From positions 1-13,923 of the forward strand of contig DYDC01000040.1 in assembly GCA_020718125.1 (NCBI GenBank): a stretch of DNA of 13,923 nucleotides, given 5' to 3'. This stretch comes from Methylacidiphilum sp. (lineage in GTDB: Bacteria > Verrucomicrobiota > Verrucomicrobiia > CAIQCK01). The position numbers and the translations under genes are program-made. Positions 6,135 to 13,838 of this stretch are shown here, one piece after another (the stretch's first letter is position 1; every line of letters starts with the position of its first letter). The notes under the pieces were generated by a model. The model saw only the letters and a list, made by a program, of their open reading frames with translations. It did not search any database and was not told the DNA's origin.

Positions 6135-7706
6135 TCATCGCCCGCCGGCCTGCGGCGCTTCACGGCCTCGCGCCCGGACCATCGCGTCCCAAAGGTCCTG
6201 CCGGATGAACGCCACCAGCACAAAACCCGGCCGCAGGCCGCAGTAGTCCCGTGTGTAACGCCCCTTCAGCGTCGGGGACAATTTCTCCGCCAACTCCGGC
6301 GTCGTGATCGTCACCGGCGCCTCGGGGTCGGCTGGCGGCGCGGCCCAGTAGCCGGTGTTGGGGAACTCGCGCAGATACCACGGCAACGGCCAGTATTCCG
6401 GCGACATGACCTTGATCGTCATCCGCGCGCCGTCGGGATGATGCGCTGCCGCACCGCGGATGTTGCGCGCGAGGTTCAGGATGTCCGGCGCGGTGTGCGA
6501 ATAGACATACGGATTGCGCTCGTCCGCGCCGAAGAGGATCGCCCCGCGCCACGCCTGCCGGCCGAGTTGCGCGGCGCCTGCCGCGATCAGCAGCGCCGCA
6601 AGCCAGCCAAGCCGCCACCGCGCCATCGCGCGGACGAACTGCTCCGCGCCATAGCCCGCAAGCAGGATCATTGCAAAGAGGAAACTCAGCGCCAGCCACG
6701 GTGTCTTGTAGGGCACGGTCGAGATGATTGCGATCTGCACCGCCCCGTAACCCATCAGGAACATCGGCAGCGCGGGCCGCAGCCCGTCGTTGCCGCGCGC
6801 GCGCAACGCCGCGACCGCGCCGCACACCGCCAGACCGAGCACCAATGCCTCCGACCACACAAAACCGCCCTGCTTCGTCCACGCGAGCAGCTTGAAGAAA
6901 TAGAACCACGGTTTCTCGTGGCCGGTGCCGCTGGCGCGGTGCAGATAGAGATAGTAAGCGCGGAAGGAATCCAGCAACCCCGCCCAGTGCGTGAAGCAGC
7001 AGGTGAAGAAGAACTCCGCCACCACGAACGCCACCGCCGCCGCCGCAATCGCGTGGCCCGCCGGCATCCGCGCCGCGCGCAGCCCGCCGCGACCGCGGGC
7101 CAGGGCCACGCCGGCCAACATCGCCAGCCACGAATAGACGCACGTTTCCTTCGTGGCGAACATCAATCCCGCGGCGACACCGACGACAACGGCCCAGCCG
7201 GTCCGTCGCGTGCGCAGGTAGCGCCAGCCGGCGGCCATCATCAGGAACGTGAACAGCACGAACAACATCTCCTGCACGTAGTAGCGGCTGTAATAAACCA
7301 TCGCGGGCGACAGGCACGTCAGCAGCGCCGCGAACGCCATTGCCCACCGGCCCAGCCCGTCACCGACCAGTGGCAACAACAGGATCAGCAGCACGCCCCC
7401 GATGACCGTCACGAGGCGCAGGTCCGCCTCGCGGATTTCCGTCAGTTTGTGCGCGCCGCGCAGCCGGGCCACGGGCAGCGTGAGATAGTTCAGGCTCGGC
7501 CCGTGATACTCGTGGGGGTCGTAGCGATAGTCGCGCGATTCCAGCAGCATGCCGAACTTGATGCCGTGGACGGCCTCGTCGGTGTGCATCGGCCGCTCGC
7601 CGAGCCGCGGCAGCCGCATCGCCAGCGCGCCCGCCGCGATCAGCAGGATCAGCAGCCAGAGCGCGCCGGGGCGCAACGCCGATGCGTGGGTGGTTTCAGT
7701 TTCCAC
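6135..7706 (-). CDS. Agl23/TIGR03663-like membrane glycosyltransferase-type protein
   Basis: This 523-residue polytopic membrane protein resembles the TIGR03663 family, named 'flippase activity-associated protein Agl23', which is related to PMT/GT-C glycosyltransferases. Supporting features are an N-terminal membrane helix (about 13-31), then RLPRLGERPMHTDEAVHGIK at 31-50 with the Asp43-Glu44 pair where GT-C enzymes keep catalytic acids, and DPHEYHGPSLNYLTLP at 63-78. About ten further hydrophobic helices follow, with a soluble tail from about 415. The start is a GTG with no clear ribosome site; a candidate promoter lies at 7737-7765 and would give a leader of about 24 nt. It is the first gene of the minus-strand envelope cluster and is followed after 41 bases by the ArnT-like enzyme. 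Two adjacent GT-C type proteins suggest glycan or glycolipid assembly. Family membership is from memory of the motif pattern; the enzymatic reaction is not known. Confidence 0.78.
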   Translation of the reverse strand: METETTHASALRPGALWLLILLIAAGALAMRLPRLGERPMHTDEAVHGIKFGMLLESRDYRYDPHEYHGPSLNYLTLPVARLRGAHKLTEIREADLRLVTVIGGVLLILLLPLVGDGLGRWAMAFAALLTCLSPAMVYYSRYYVQEMLFVLFTFLMMAAGWRYLRTRRTGWAVVVGVAAGLMFATKETCVYSWLAMLAGVALARGRGGLRAARMPAGHAIAAAAVAFVVAEFFFTCCFTHWAGLLDSFRAYYLYLHRASGTGHEKPWFYFFKLLAWTKQGGFVWSEALVLGLAVCGAVAALRARGNDGLRPALPMFLMGYGAVQIAIISTVPYKTPWLALSFLFAMILLAGYGAEQFVRAMARWRLGWLAALLIAAGAAQLGRQAWRGAILFGADERNPYVYSHTAPDILNLARNIRGAAAHHPDGARMTIKVMSPEYWPLPWYLREFPNTGYWAAPPADPEAPVTITTPELAEKLSPTLKGRYTRDYCGLRPGFVLVAFIRQDLWDAMVRARGREAPQAGGR

Positions 7707-7736
7707 AGCGGATGAGATTCGACAAGCTCGGCCGTC

Positions 7737-7765
7737 TTGATACCACGTCCGGCCCGCTGGTTCAA
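7737..7765 (-). promoter_or_regulatory. Candidate sigma-70-type promoter for envelope operon
   Basis: Read on the minus strand, a -35-like TTGAAC (7765-7760) and a -10-like TATCAA (7742-7737) are separated by exactly 17 bp. Each box matches the consensus at four of six positions. Transcription would begin near 7730, about 24 nt upstream of the GTG at 7706. It lies in the 201-bp divergent region between this operon and leuS. It is supported only by sequence pattern and position. Confidence 0.45.
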
Positions 7766-7832
7766 TGCCGCGGACGACTGTCTTTTCACCCCGATTTCTC
7801 CTCCGCTTCGGTGTCTTTTAATTTGAGGCAAC

Positions 7833-7861
7833 TTGGGGATTTCATGCTGGGGTGGTAATAG
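7833..7861 (+). promoter_or_regulatory. Candidate sigma-70-type promoter for leuS
   Basis: TTGGGG (7833-7838) and TAATAG (7856-7861) are 17 bp apart, each matching the consensus in only about half its positions. Transcription would start near 7868, giving a leader of about 40 nt before the leuS ATG. No T-box features (specifier loop, antiterminator with a TGGN bulge) are evident in that short leader. Weak but well placed. Confidence 0.35.
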
Positions 7862-7907
7862 TCTTGCAGCACCGGAAGCGCTCCCCTATCTTCCGCGCCG
7901 ATTTTCC

Positions 7908-10421
7908 ATGGCAGCGACCCGCAAGCAATACCCGTTCGACCTCATCGAGCCGAAGTGGCAGAGCCACTGGCTGGCGGACAAGACGTTCCGCGCCACCGAC
8001 GGCGGCGCGAAGCCGAAGTTCTACATCCTCGACATGTTCCCGTATCCGAGCGGCGCTGGGCTGCATGTCGGCCACCCGGAGGGTTATACCGCCACCGACA
8101 TCCTCGCCCGCTACAAGCGGATGCGCGGCTTCAACGTGCTGCACCCGATGGGCTGGGACGCGTTCGGCCTGCCCGCCGAGCAATACGCCATTGAGACCGG
8201 CACGCACCCCGCCGCGACGACGCGCAAGAACATCGCCACGTTCCGCCGCCAGATCCAGATGCTCGGGTTCAGCTACGACTGGGACCGCGAGGTGGACACG
8301 ACCGACCCGGACTATTTCAAGTGGACGCAGTGGATTTTCCTCCAGCTTTTCAAGAAGGGCCTCGCCTATGAGAGCGAAGTGCCCGTGTGGTGGTGCGAAG
8401 GTTGCAAGGCCGTGCTCGCCAACGAGGAGGTTACAGGTGGCGTCTGCGACCGCAAGGGCCACGCTAACGTCGTCCGCCGGCCGTTGCGGCAGTGGGTGCT
8501 GAAGATCACCGCCTACGCCGACCGGTTGCTCGAAGACTTGAAGCTGGTGGACTGGTCCGAGGCCATCAAGGAGATGCAGCGGAACTGGATCGGGCGGAGC
8601 GAAGGCGCGGAGGTGAAGTTTCAAATCTCAGATTTGAAATCTGAAATCACCGTGTTCACAACGCGGCCAGACACGCTCTTTGGCGCGACCTACATGGTCC
8701 TCGCGCCGGAGCATCCGCTCGTCGAGAAGGTGACGACGGTCGGGCAGCGCGCCGCTGTTGCGGCGTATCGCGACGCGGCGGCGAGGAAGAGCGAGCTGGA
8801 CCGCGCCGATCTCGCGAAGGAGAAGACCGGCGTTTTCACCGGCGGCTACGCGATCAATCCGGTCAACGACGAGAAGATTCCGATCTGGGTCGCCGACTAC
8901 GTGATGATGGGCTACGGCACCGGCGCGATCATGGCCGTGCCCGCCCACGACACGCGCGACCTGGAGTTCGCGCAGAAGTTCAACCTGCCGGTCATCATCG
9001 TCGTGCAGGCGCCTGCGGGCCAGGAGAGCATCGGTTTTGTCGGCGATGGCGTCTCGGTCAATTCCGGCCTCATCACCGGCCTGCCGACACCGGAGGCGAA
9101 GAAGAAGATCACGGCTTGGCTCGAAGAGCGCGGCCTCGGCAAGAAAGCGATCAACTACAAGCTCCGCGACTGGCTGTTCTCGCGGCAGCGATACTGGGGC
9201 GAGCCGATTCCTGTGGTCCACTGCGACAAGTGCGACGTGGTGCCGCTGCCGGAGTCTGCGCTGCCGCTGATGTTGCCGGAGATGCGTGATTACACGCCGC
9301 CCGCGTCAGCCGAACCGCCGTTGGCGAAGGCGGTCGAGTGGGTGAAGACGACCTGCCCGAAGTGCGGCGGGCCGGCCGAGCGCGAGACCAACACGATGCC
9401 GCAGTGGGCCGGCTCGTGCTGGTATTACCTGCGGTTCATCGATCCGAAGAACTCGCAGGAGTTCGTCGCGAAGGACAAGGAGAAATACTGGATGCCGGTG
9501 GACCTCTACGTGGGCGGCGCGGAGCACGCGGTGCTGCACCTGCTTTACTCGCGGTTCTGGCACAAGGTGCTTTACGACCTCGGCCACGTCTCGACGCCGG
9601 AGCCGTTCCTGAAGCTGGTCAACCAGGGCATGATCCTCGGCGAGGACGGTCAGAAGATGTCGAAGAGCCGCGGCAACGTCATCAATCCCGACGACGTGGT
9701 GGGCGAGTTCGGCGCGGATTCGTTCCGGCTCTACGAGATGTTCATGGGGCCGCTGGAGGCGAGCAAGCCGTGGAGCACGAAAGGCATCGAGGGCGTGAAC
9801 CGTTTCCTCGGCCGCGTGTGGCGGCTGTTCGTAGATGAAAAGGCGCAGCAGGATTTCGAGCAGGCGCTCGCGGCGGGCGCGTCCGGCGAGCAGGCGCTCG
9901 CGGCGGTGAAGGTCTCGCTGGCCATCCGAGACGCCGTGCCGACGCCGGAGCAGTTGAAGCTCCTGCACGCGACCATCAAGTCCGTCACGGACGACCTCGA
10001 CACGATGGGGTTCAACACGGCCATCTCGCGGATGATGGAGTTCGTGAACGAGGCGACGCGATGGGTCGCGGCGGAACAGCCGTTGCCACGGAAGGCGGCG
10101 GAGCCGTTTGTGCTGCTGCTGGCGCCGTTCGCGCCGCATCTCTGTGAGCAACTGTGGACGATGCTCGGTCACAAGCAGTCGCTGGCGTATGAGCCGTGGC
10201 CGGGCTACGACCCATCATTGCTGGTGGCGAAGGAGGTCGAGGTTGTGCTACAGGTCAATGGCAAGGTGCGCGACCGCATCAAGGTCGCCGCGGGCTTGCC
10301 GCAGGCCGAGTTGGAGAAGCTCGCCCACGCCAACGAAAAGGTCGCGCGGCACACGGCCGGCAAGACGGCCCGCAAAGTGATTGTGGTGCCGGACAAACTG
10401 GTCAATATTGTCGCGGCTTGA
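7908..10421 (+). CDS. leuS: Leucyl-tRNA synthetase
   Basis: This cytoplasmic class I aminoacyl-tRNA synthetase of 837 residues charges tRNA-Leu with leucine, an essential step of translation. The HIGH motif appears as HVGH (53-56) and KMSKS at 583-587. The CP1 editing domain is present, with the Thr-rich loop TTRPDTLFGATY (251-262) and the HDTRD site at 347-351, whose Asp351 matches the editing Asp of E. coli LeuRS. A zinc ribbon of the catalytic core is formed by Cys439/Cys442 and Cys483/Cys486, and a second CxxC lies at 163-166. The C-terminal anticodon-binding and appended domains end in VIVVPDKLVNIVAA. The ATG at 7908 is chosen because the conserved N-terminus (YPFDLIEPKWQ) begins right after it; an open frame 25 codons longer upstream is not conserved in type. 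No Shine-Dalgarno sequence is visible. Codons 238-247 are written in A/T-rich repeat-like sequence (see separate entry). Confidence 0.98.
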   Translation: MAATRKQYPFDLIEPKWQSHWLADKTFRATDGGAKPKFYILDMFPYPSGAGLHVGHPEGYTATDILARYKRMRGFNVLHPMGWDAFGLPAEQYAIETGTHPAATTRKNIATFRRQIQMLGFSYDWDREVDTTDPDYFKWTQWIFLQLFKKGLAYESEVPVWWCEGCKAVLANEEVTGGVCDRKGHANVVRRPLRQWVLKITAYADRLLEDLKLVDWSEAIKEMQRNWIGRSEGAEVKFQISDLKSEITVFTTRPDTLFGATYMVLAPEHPLVEKVTTVGQRAAVAAYRDAAARKSELDRADLAKEKTGVFTGGYAINPVNDEKIPIWVADYVMMGYGTGAIMAVPAHDTRDLEFAQKFNLPVIIVVQAPAGQESIGFVGDGVSVNSGLITGLPTPEAKKKITAWLEERGLGKKAINYKLRDWLFSRQRYWGEPIPVVHCDKCDVVPLPESALPLMLPEMRDYTPPASAEPPLAKAVEWVKTTCPKCGGPAERETNTMPQWAGSCWYYLRFIDPKNSQEFVAKDKEKYWMPVDLYVGGAEHAVLHLLYSRFWHKVLYDLGHVSTPEPFLKLVNQGMILGEDGQKMSKSRGNVINPDDVVGEFGADSFRLYEMFMGPLEASKPWSTKGIEGVNRFLGRVWRLFVDEKAQQDFEQALAAGASGEQALAAVKVSLAIRDAVPTPEQLKLLHATIKSVTDDLDTMGFNTAISRMMEFVNEATRWVAAEQPLPRKAAEPFVLLLAPFAPHLCEQLWTMLGHKQSLAYEPWPGYDPSLLVAKEVEVVLQVNGKVRDRIKVAAGLPQAELEKLAHANEKVARHTAGKTARKVIVVPDKLVNIVAA
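8619..8648 (+). repeat. Repeat-like A/T-rich segment inside leuS
   Basis: Thirty bases encoding residues 238-247 (FQISDLKSEI) stand out against GC-rich flanks because seven of the ten codons end in A or T. The stretch contains a perfect 8-bp inverted repeat, TTTCAAAT (8619-8626) with ATTTGAAA (8632-8639), and also AAATCT/AGATTT around one base (8623-8635). The 11-mer GAAATCTGAAA (8636-8646) is identical to part of the repeat at 1234-1244. It lies in a variable surface hairpin of the CP1 editing domain just before the TTRPD motif. Confidence 0.65.
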
Positions 10422-10423
10422 GC

Positions 10424-10485
10424 GTGGCGGAAAGCGCGAGCTTTCAGTAATTGCAGAGCGGCGGAACGCTCGCGCGTTCCGCTAC
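10424..10485. repeat. Inverted pair of REP elements (BIME-like)
   Basis: Two 24-nt hairpin units lie in opposite orientation just after the leuS stop. On the plus strand (10424-10447): GTGG, then arms CGGAAAGC and GCTTTCAG around a GCGA loop. On the minus strand (10485-10462): GTAG, then arms CGGAACGC and GCGTTCCG around a GCGA loop. The units agree at 20 of 24 positions, and two of the four differences swap an A-T stem pair for a C-G pair, so pairing is kept. A leading GTAG-type tetranucleotide followed by a hairpin is the mark of RAYT-mobilised REP sequences. The RNA hairpins could also stabilise or end the leuS transcript, although no T-tract follows. The mobilising transposase is not in this window. 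Confidence 0.8.
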
Positions 10486-10493
10486 AGACGCCG

Positions 10494-10679
10494 ATGGATC
10501 GCACGGATTGGGATTACGTCAAAGGCGCGTTCAGCCTGACGCCGAAAGAGCGCGCGGCGGTGATCGTGGCCGCCGTGGTGCTCGCGATCGGCGCGGCGGT
10601 GAAATACTGGCGCGAGAGCCGGGCGATGCCGGAGCCGATTGCCGAGCAACAAGTTGCCGCCCAGCAGAAACGAAAATAG
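10494..10679 (+). CDS. Small single-pass membrane protein
   Basis: This 61-residue protein is not recognised as a known family. It has a polar N-terminus (MDRTDWDYVKGAF), a Leu-Thr-Pro-Lys-Glu-Arg turn at 15-20, one hydrophobic helix (about 21-39, rich in Ala and Val) and a charged, Gln/Lys-rich tail. It has the look of a membrane-anchored small protein. The second REP hairpin ends nine bases before its ATG and no ribosome site is visible, so translation would be leaderless-like or weak. It is followed after two bases by the Minf_1886-type gene, which suggests co-translation. Codon use matches the neighbours. It could also be non-coding, but the tight spacing and the clean hydrophobic segment favour a real gene. 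Confidence 0.6.
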   Translation: MDRTDWDYVKGAFSLTPKERAAVIVAAVVLAIGAAVKYWRESRAMPEPIAEQQVAAQQKRK

Positions 10680-10681
10680 CC

Positions 10682-11125
10682 ATGCAAAAACTCAGTTTCG
10701 CCGAAGCCATCGAGAAAATCCGCCAGCAGGACACGCGCTACGCGGAGGACGCCTACTACTTCATGCGCGAGGCGCTGGATTCTTCGATGAAGCTCTACAA
10801 GAAGCCGCAGCACGGCTCGGCCAAGGACCGGCACGTGACCGGGCAGGAGCTGCTCGAGGGCATCCGGCAGTTCGCGTTGCAACAGTTCGGCCCGCTGACG
10901 GAGACAGTGCTGGAATACTGGGGCATCAAGCGCGGCGAGGATTTCGGCGAGATCGTGTTCAACATGGTGGAGATCGGGATCCTCGGCAAGACGGACAAGG
11001 ATTCACGAACGGACTTTGCGGGTGGCTACGATTTCCACGACGCGTTCGTGAAACCGTTCCTGCCGTCGAAGAAAGCCGCCACCGAGAAACGCGCCAACCC
11101 GCTGCGCCAACAATCCGCCCAGTAA
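10682..11125 (+). CDS. Minf_1886 family protein
   Basis: This 147-residue soluble protein resembles the Minf_1886 family (TIGR04138, Verrucomicrobia/Planctomycetes-restricted), whose function is unknown. The typical features are FAEAIEKIRQQDTRYAEDAY at 6-25, then YFMREALD at 26-33, HVTGQELLEGIRQFALQQFG at 51-70, and EYWGIKRGEDFGEIVFNMVE at 78-97 followed by IGILGKTDKDSRTDFAGGYDF. The last 20 residues are a basic, low-complexity tail. The ATG at 10682 is chosen because it begins two bases after the stop of the small membrane protein and starts the conserved region; longer reading frames upstream overlap that gene. The family assignment is from memory of its conserved motifs and is one of the main clues to the phylum. 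Confidence 0.85.
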   Translation: MQKLSFAEAIEKIRQQDTRYAEDAYYFMREALDSSMKLYKKPQHGSAKDRHVTGQELLEGIRQFALQQFGPLTETVLEYWGIKRGEDFGEIVFNMVEIGILGKTDKDSRTDFAGGYDFHDAFVKPFLPSKKAATEKRANPLRQQSAQ

Positions 11126-11177
11126 CCGTGTCGCATCCCGCTGCAACATCCGACGCCTTTCCGTTGTCTGATTCACC

Positions 11178-13817
11178 ATGAAACGCATCCTGTATTTGCT
11201 GGCATTGACCATCGCCATGAGCGCTCACGCCAAGAAACTCGAATTCGACCTCAACGCCATTGATGGCAGCACCGTCCGCCGCGCCGTCCTCGACAACGGC
11301 ATGGTGCTGCTCATCCGCGAGGACCACAGCGCGCCCGTCGCGAGCGTCCAGATGTGGGTGAAGACCGGCAGCATCCACGAAGGCACGCGGATGGGCGCGG
11401 GCCTCTCGCACATCCTCGAACACATGCTGTTCAAGGGCACCGAGAAGCGCCCCGTCGGCCAGATCGCGCGCGAGGTGGCCGACAAGGGCGGCCACATAAA
11501 CGCCTACACGCACTACGAGCGGACGGTCTATCACATCAACGTCCCCGTGGACGGCGGCCAGCCCGGCACCACCAGCGGCCTCGACACCGTGATGGATGTC
11601 ATCGCCGACTCGATGATGAACTCCACGCTGCCGGAGGAGGAATACAAGAAGGAGCAACAGGTCATCCTGCGCGAGCTGGCGATGAACCGCGACGACCCGA
11701 CGCGCATGGCCTGCCTGCTCCTGTTCAACACCGCCTACACGACGCACCCTTACCGCCACCCCATCATCGGCTACGAGGAAATCTACCGCCGCCTCACGCG
11801 CGAGGACGCCTTCCGCTACTACAAGTCCCGCTACTCGCCCGACAACATGGTCTTCGTCGTCGTTGGCGACTTCGACGCGACGAAGGTCGAGGCGCGCGCC
11901 CGCGAACTGTTCAAGGACTTCAAGCGCACGGCGATTGACCCGGTGTTCATCCCGTCCGAGCCGGCGCAGTTCGGCCGGCGCGAGGCGCACGAGGAACGGC
12001 CCATCAACCTTTCGCGTCAGTATTTTGCGTGGCACATCTGCGACGCGCGCCACGCCGACGCGACCGCGCTGGACCTGCTCTCCTACATCCTCGGCAACGG
12101 CAAGAGTTCCCGCCTCCACCGGCAGCTTCGCGACAAGAAGGGCCTCGTCCAGTCCATCAGCGCGGCGGCCTACACGCCGGGCCAGCCGGGCGTTTTCTAC
12201 GTCGCCACGTCGCTCGAACCCGCCAAGCGCGCCGAGGCCGGGCGCGAGTTGCTCGCCGAGATCAAGAAAGTCGTCGCCAACGGCGTCACGCCCGCCGAAC
12301 TGGAGAAAGCGAAACGGATCGCGTTCTCGACACAATTCGAGAGCCTCAAGACAATGGAGGGCCAGGCGCAGGACCTCGGCACCAACGAAGTCGTCGCGGG
12401 CGACCTCGGCTACACGCGCCGCTATCTGGAGCGCGTCGCCACGCTGACCGCCGCCGACCTCGCCCGCGTCGCGCGGACCTATCTCGGCAGCGACAACTAC
12501 ACGGTTGTCAGCGTCAACCCGGCCGGCACGCTTGGCAAGCTGGCCCGCCCGCGCGTCGAGAGCGCGGAGATGAAGCTCACGAAGTTTGAGCTGCCCAACG
12601 GCCTGCGCGTGGTCGTCCGCGAGGACCATCGGCTGCCGTTCGTGAACTTCTACGCCGCAGCCAATGGCGGCCTGCTGGCCGAGAACGACGTCAACAACGG
12701 CATCACCTCGTTGATGGCGCGGTTGTTCCTCAAGGGCACCAAGACCCGCACCGCCGAGCAGATCGCCGAGGAGGTCGAGGGCGGCGGCGGCTCCATCACC
12801 TCCACTGGCGGCAACAACAGCCTCGGCGTCGCCATCGAGGTGCTGCGGCCCGACTTCGACAAGGCGATGGATGTGCTCGCCGACGTGCTGCTGCGCTCCA
12901 CGTTCCCCGACGAGGCCGTCGAGCGCGAGCGGCAGATCCAGATCAACGCCATCAAGACCGAGAACGAAGCGCCGACCTCCGCCGCACAGAAGCTCGTCCG
13001 CCGGATGCTGTTCAACGCGCATCCCTACCACATGACCTCCAACGGCACCGAGAAGAGCGTCGCCGGAATCCAGCGCGACGACATCATCGCGTTTCACGAC
13101 CGCTTCCTCGTGCCGAACAACATCGTGCTGGCCGTCTGCGGCGACGTGAAGGCCGCCGAGGTCCGGCGCGCGGTCGAGAAGCATTTCGGCAAACTCAAGC
13201 GCGCGAAGTCCGACCCGCTCCCGCCGCGCAAGCCCGCCGCGCCGCTGGCGAACGTCGCGCGCCAGGAGGAGATCGCCCCGCGCCAGCAGGCTGTCATCTT
13301 CATTGGCTTCCGTGGCGTCAACGTCGCCAGCCCCGACCGTTGCGCGATGGAGGTGCTCGACCAGAGCCTGAGCGGGCTGGACTCGCCGCTGTTCCGTCGG
13401 CTGCGCGATGAACTGGCGCTCTGCTACTACACCGGTGCGACCCAACTCGTGCCGCTCGATCCCGGCTACTTCGTGTTCTACGTCGGCGCCGACCCGGCCA
13501 AGGCGAAGCTGGCCGAGGCCGAATTGCTCAAGGAGATCGGGAAAATCTGCCAGCAGGGCCTGAACGCCGGCGACGTGGTCCGAGGTCGGAACAAGCTCAT
13601 CGGCGAATACAAGATCAGCCTCCAGTCCAACGCCACGCTCGCCAGCCAGATCGCCCTCGACGAGCTTTACGGGCTGGGCTACAAGTCCTTCCTCGATTTC
13701 GAGAAACGCTACGGCAGCGTCACCGCCGCCGACGTCCAGCGCGTCGCGGCAAAGTATCTGCAAGTCAACACCGCCGCCATCGGCGTCGTGCGGCCCGGCA
13801 GCCGCGTCACGGAGTGA
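11178..13817 (+). CDS. Secreted two-domain M16 zinc metallopeptidase
   Basis: This 879-residue protein is an M16 (pitrilysin/insulinase clan) peptidase of the PqqL/processing-peptidase type, built from two M16 halves in one chain. A signal peptide covers residues 1-18 (hydrophobic LYLLALTIAM, then SAHA before Lys19), so it should act in the periplasm or outside. The first half has the inverted zinc motif HILEH (78-82), with Glu159, 77 residues further on, in EYKKEQQVIL as the likely third zinc ligand. The matching C-terminal subdomain has GNGKSSRLHRQLRDKKGLV (about 305-325). The second half begins near residue 470 (KLTKFELPNGLRVVVREDH) and has the same fold, but its motif position reads TSLMARL instead of SHILEHM, so it lacks zinc ligands and is probably structural. 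M16 enzymes of this layout degrade peptides in a closed chamber. The ATG follows a 52-bp gap without a clear ribosome site. The natural substrate is unknown. Confidence 0.95.
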   Translation: MKRILYLLALTIAMSAHAKKLEFDLNAIDGSTVRRAVLDNGMVLLIREDHSAPVASVQMWVKTGSIHEGTRMGAGLSHILEHMLFKGTEKRPVGQIAREVADKGGHINAYTHYERTVYHINVPVDGGQPGTTSGLDTVMDVIADSMMNSTLPEEEYKKEQQVILRELAMNRDDPTRMACLLLFNTAYTTHPYRHPIIGYEEIYRRLTREDAFRYYKSRYSPDNMVFVVVGDFDATKVEARARELFKDFKRTAIDPVFIPSEPAQFGRREAHEERPINLSRQYFAWHICDARHADATALDLLSYILGNGKSSRLHRQLRDKKGLVQSISAAAYTPGQPGVFYVATSLEPAKRAEAGRELLAEIKKVVANGVTPAELEKAKRIAFSTQFESLKTMEGQAQDLGTNEVVAGDLGYTRRYLERVATLTAADLARVARTYLGSDNYTVVSVNPAGTLGKLARPRVESAEMKLTKFELPNGLRVVVREDHRLPFVNFYAAANGGLLAENDVNNGITSLMARLFLKGTKTRTAEQIAEEVEGGGGSITSTGGNNSLGVAIEVLRPDFDKAMDVLADVLLRSTFPDEAVERERQIQINAIKTENEAPTSAAQKLVRRMLFNAHPYHMTSNGTEKSVAGIQRDDIIAFHDRFLVPNNIVLAVCGDVKAAEVRRAVEKHFGKLKRAKSDPLPPRKPAAPLANVARQEEIAPRQQAVIFIGFRGVNVASPDRCAMEVLDQSLSGLDSPLFRRLRDELALCYYTGATQLVPLDPGYFVFYVGADPAKAKLAEAELLKEIGKICQQGLNAGDVVRGRNKLIGEYKISLQSNATLASQIALDELYGLGYKSFLDFEKRYGSVTAADVQRVAAKYLQVNTAAIGVVRPGSRVTE

Positions 13818-13838
13818 CGCGACGACGAGAAAGGATTT

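Noticed and set aside
6060..7715. A 551-codon plus-strand open frame opposite the Agl23-like gene
   Set aside because: The product is Arg/Gln/His-rich with no hydrophobic or domain pattern, while the opposite strand encodes a clear polytopic membrane protein.
7649..7831. A 60-codon minus-strand open frame in the leuS/operon intergenic region
   Set aside because: It starts at a TTG, overlaps the start of the Agl23-like gene in another frame and covers the candidate promoter; no sign of coding.
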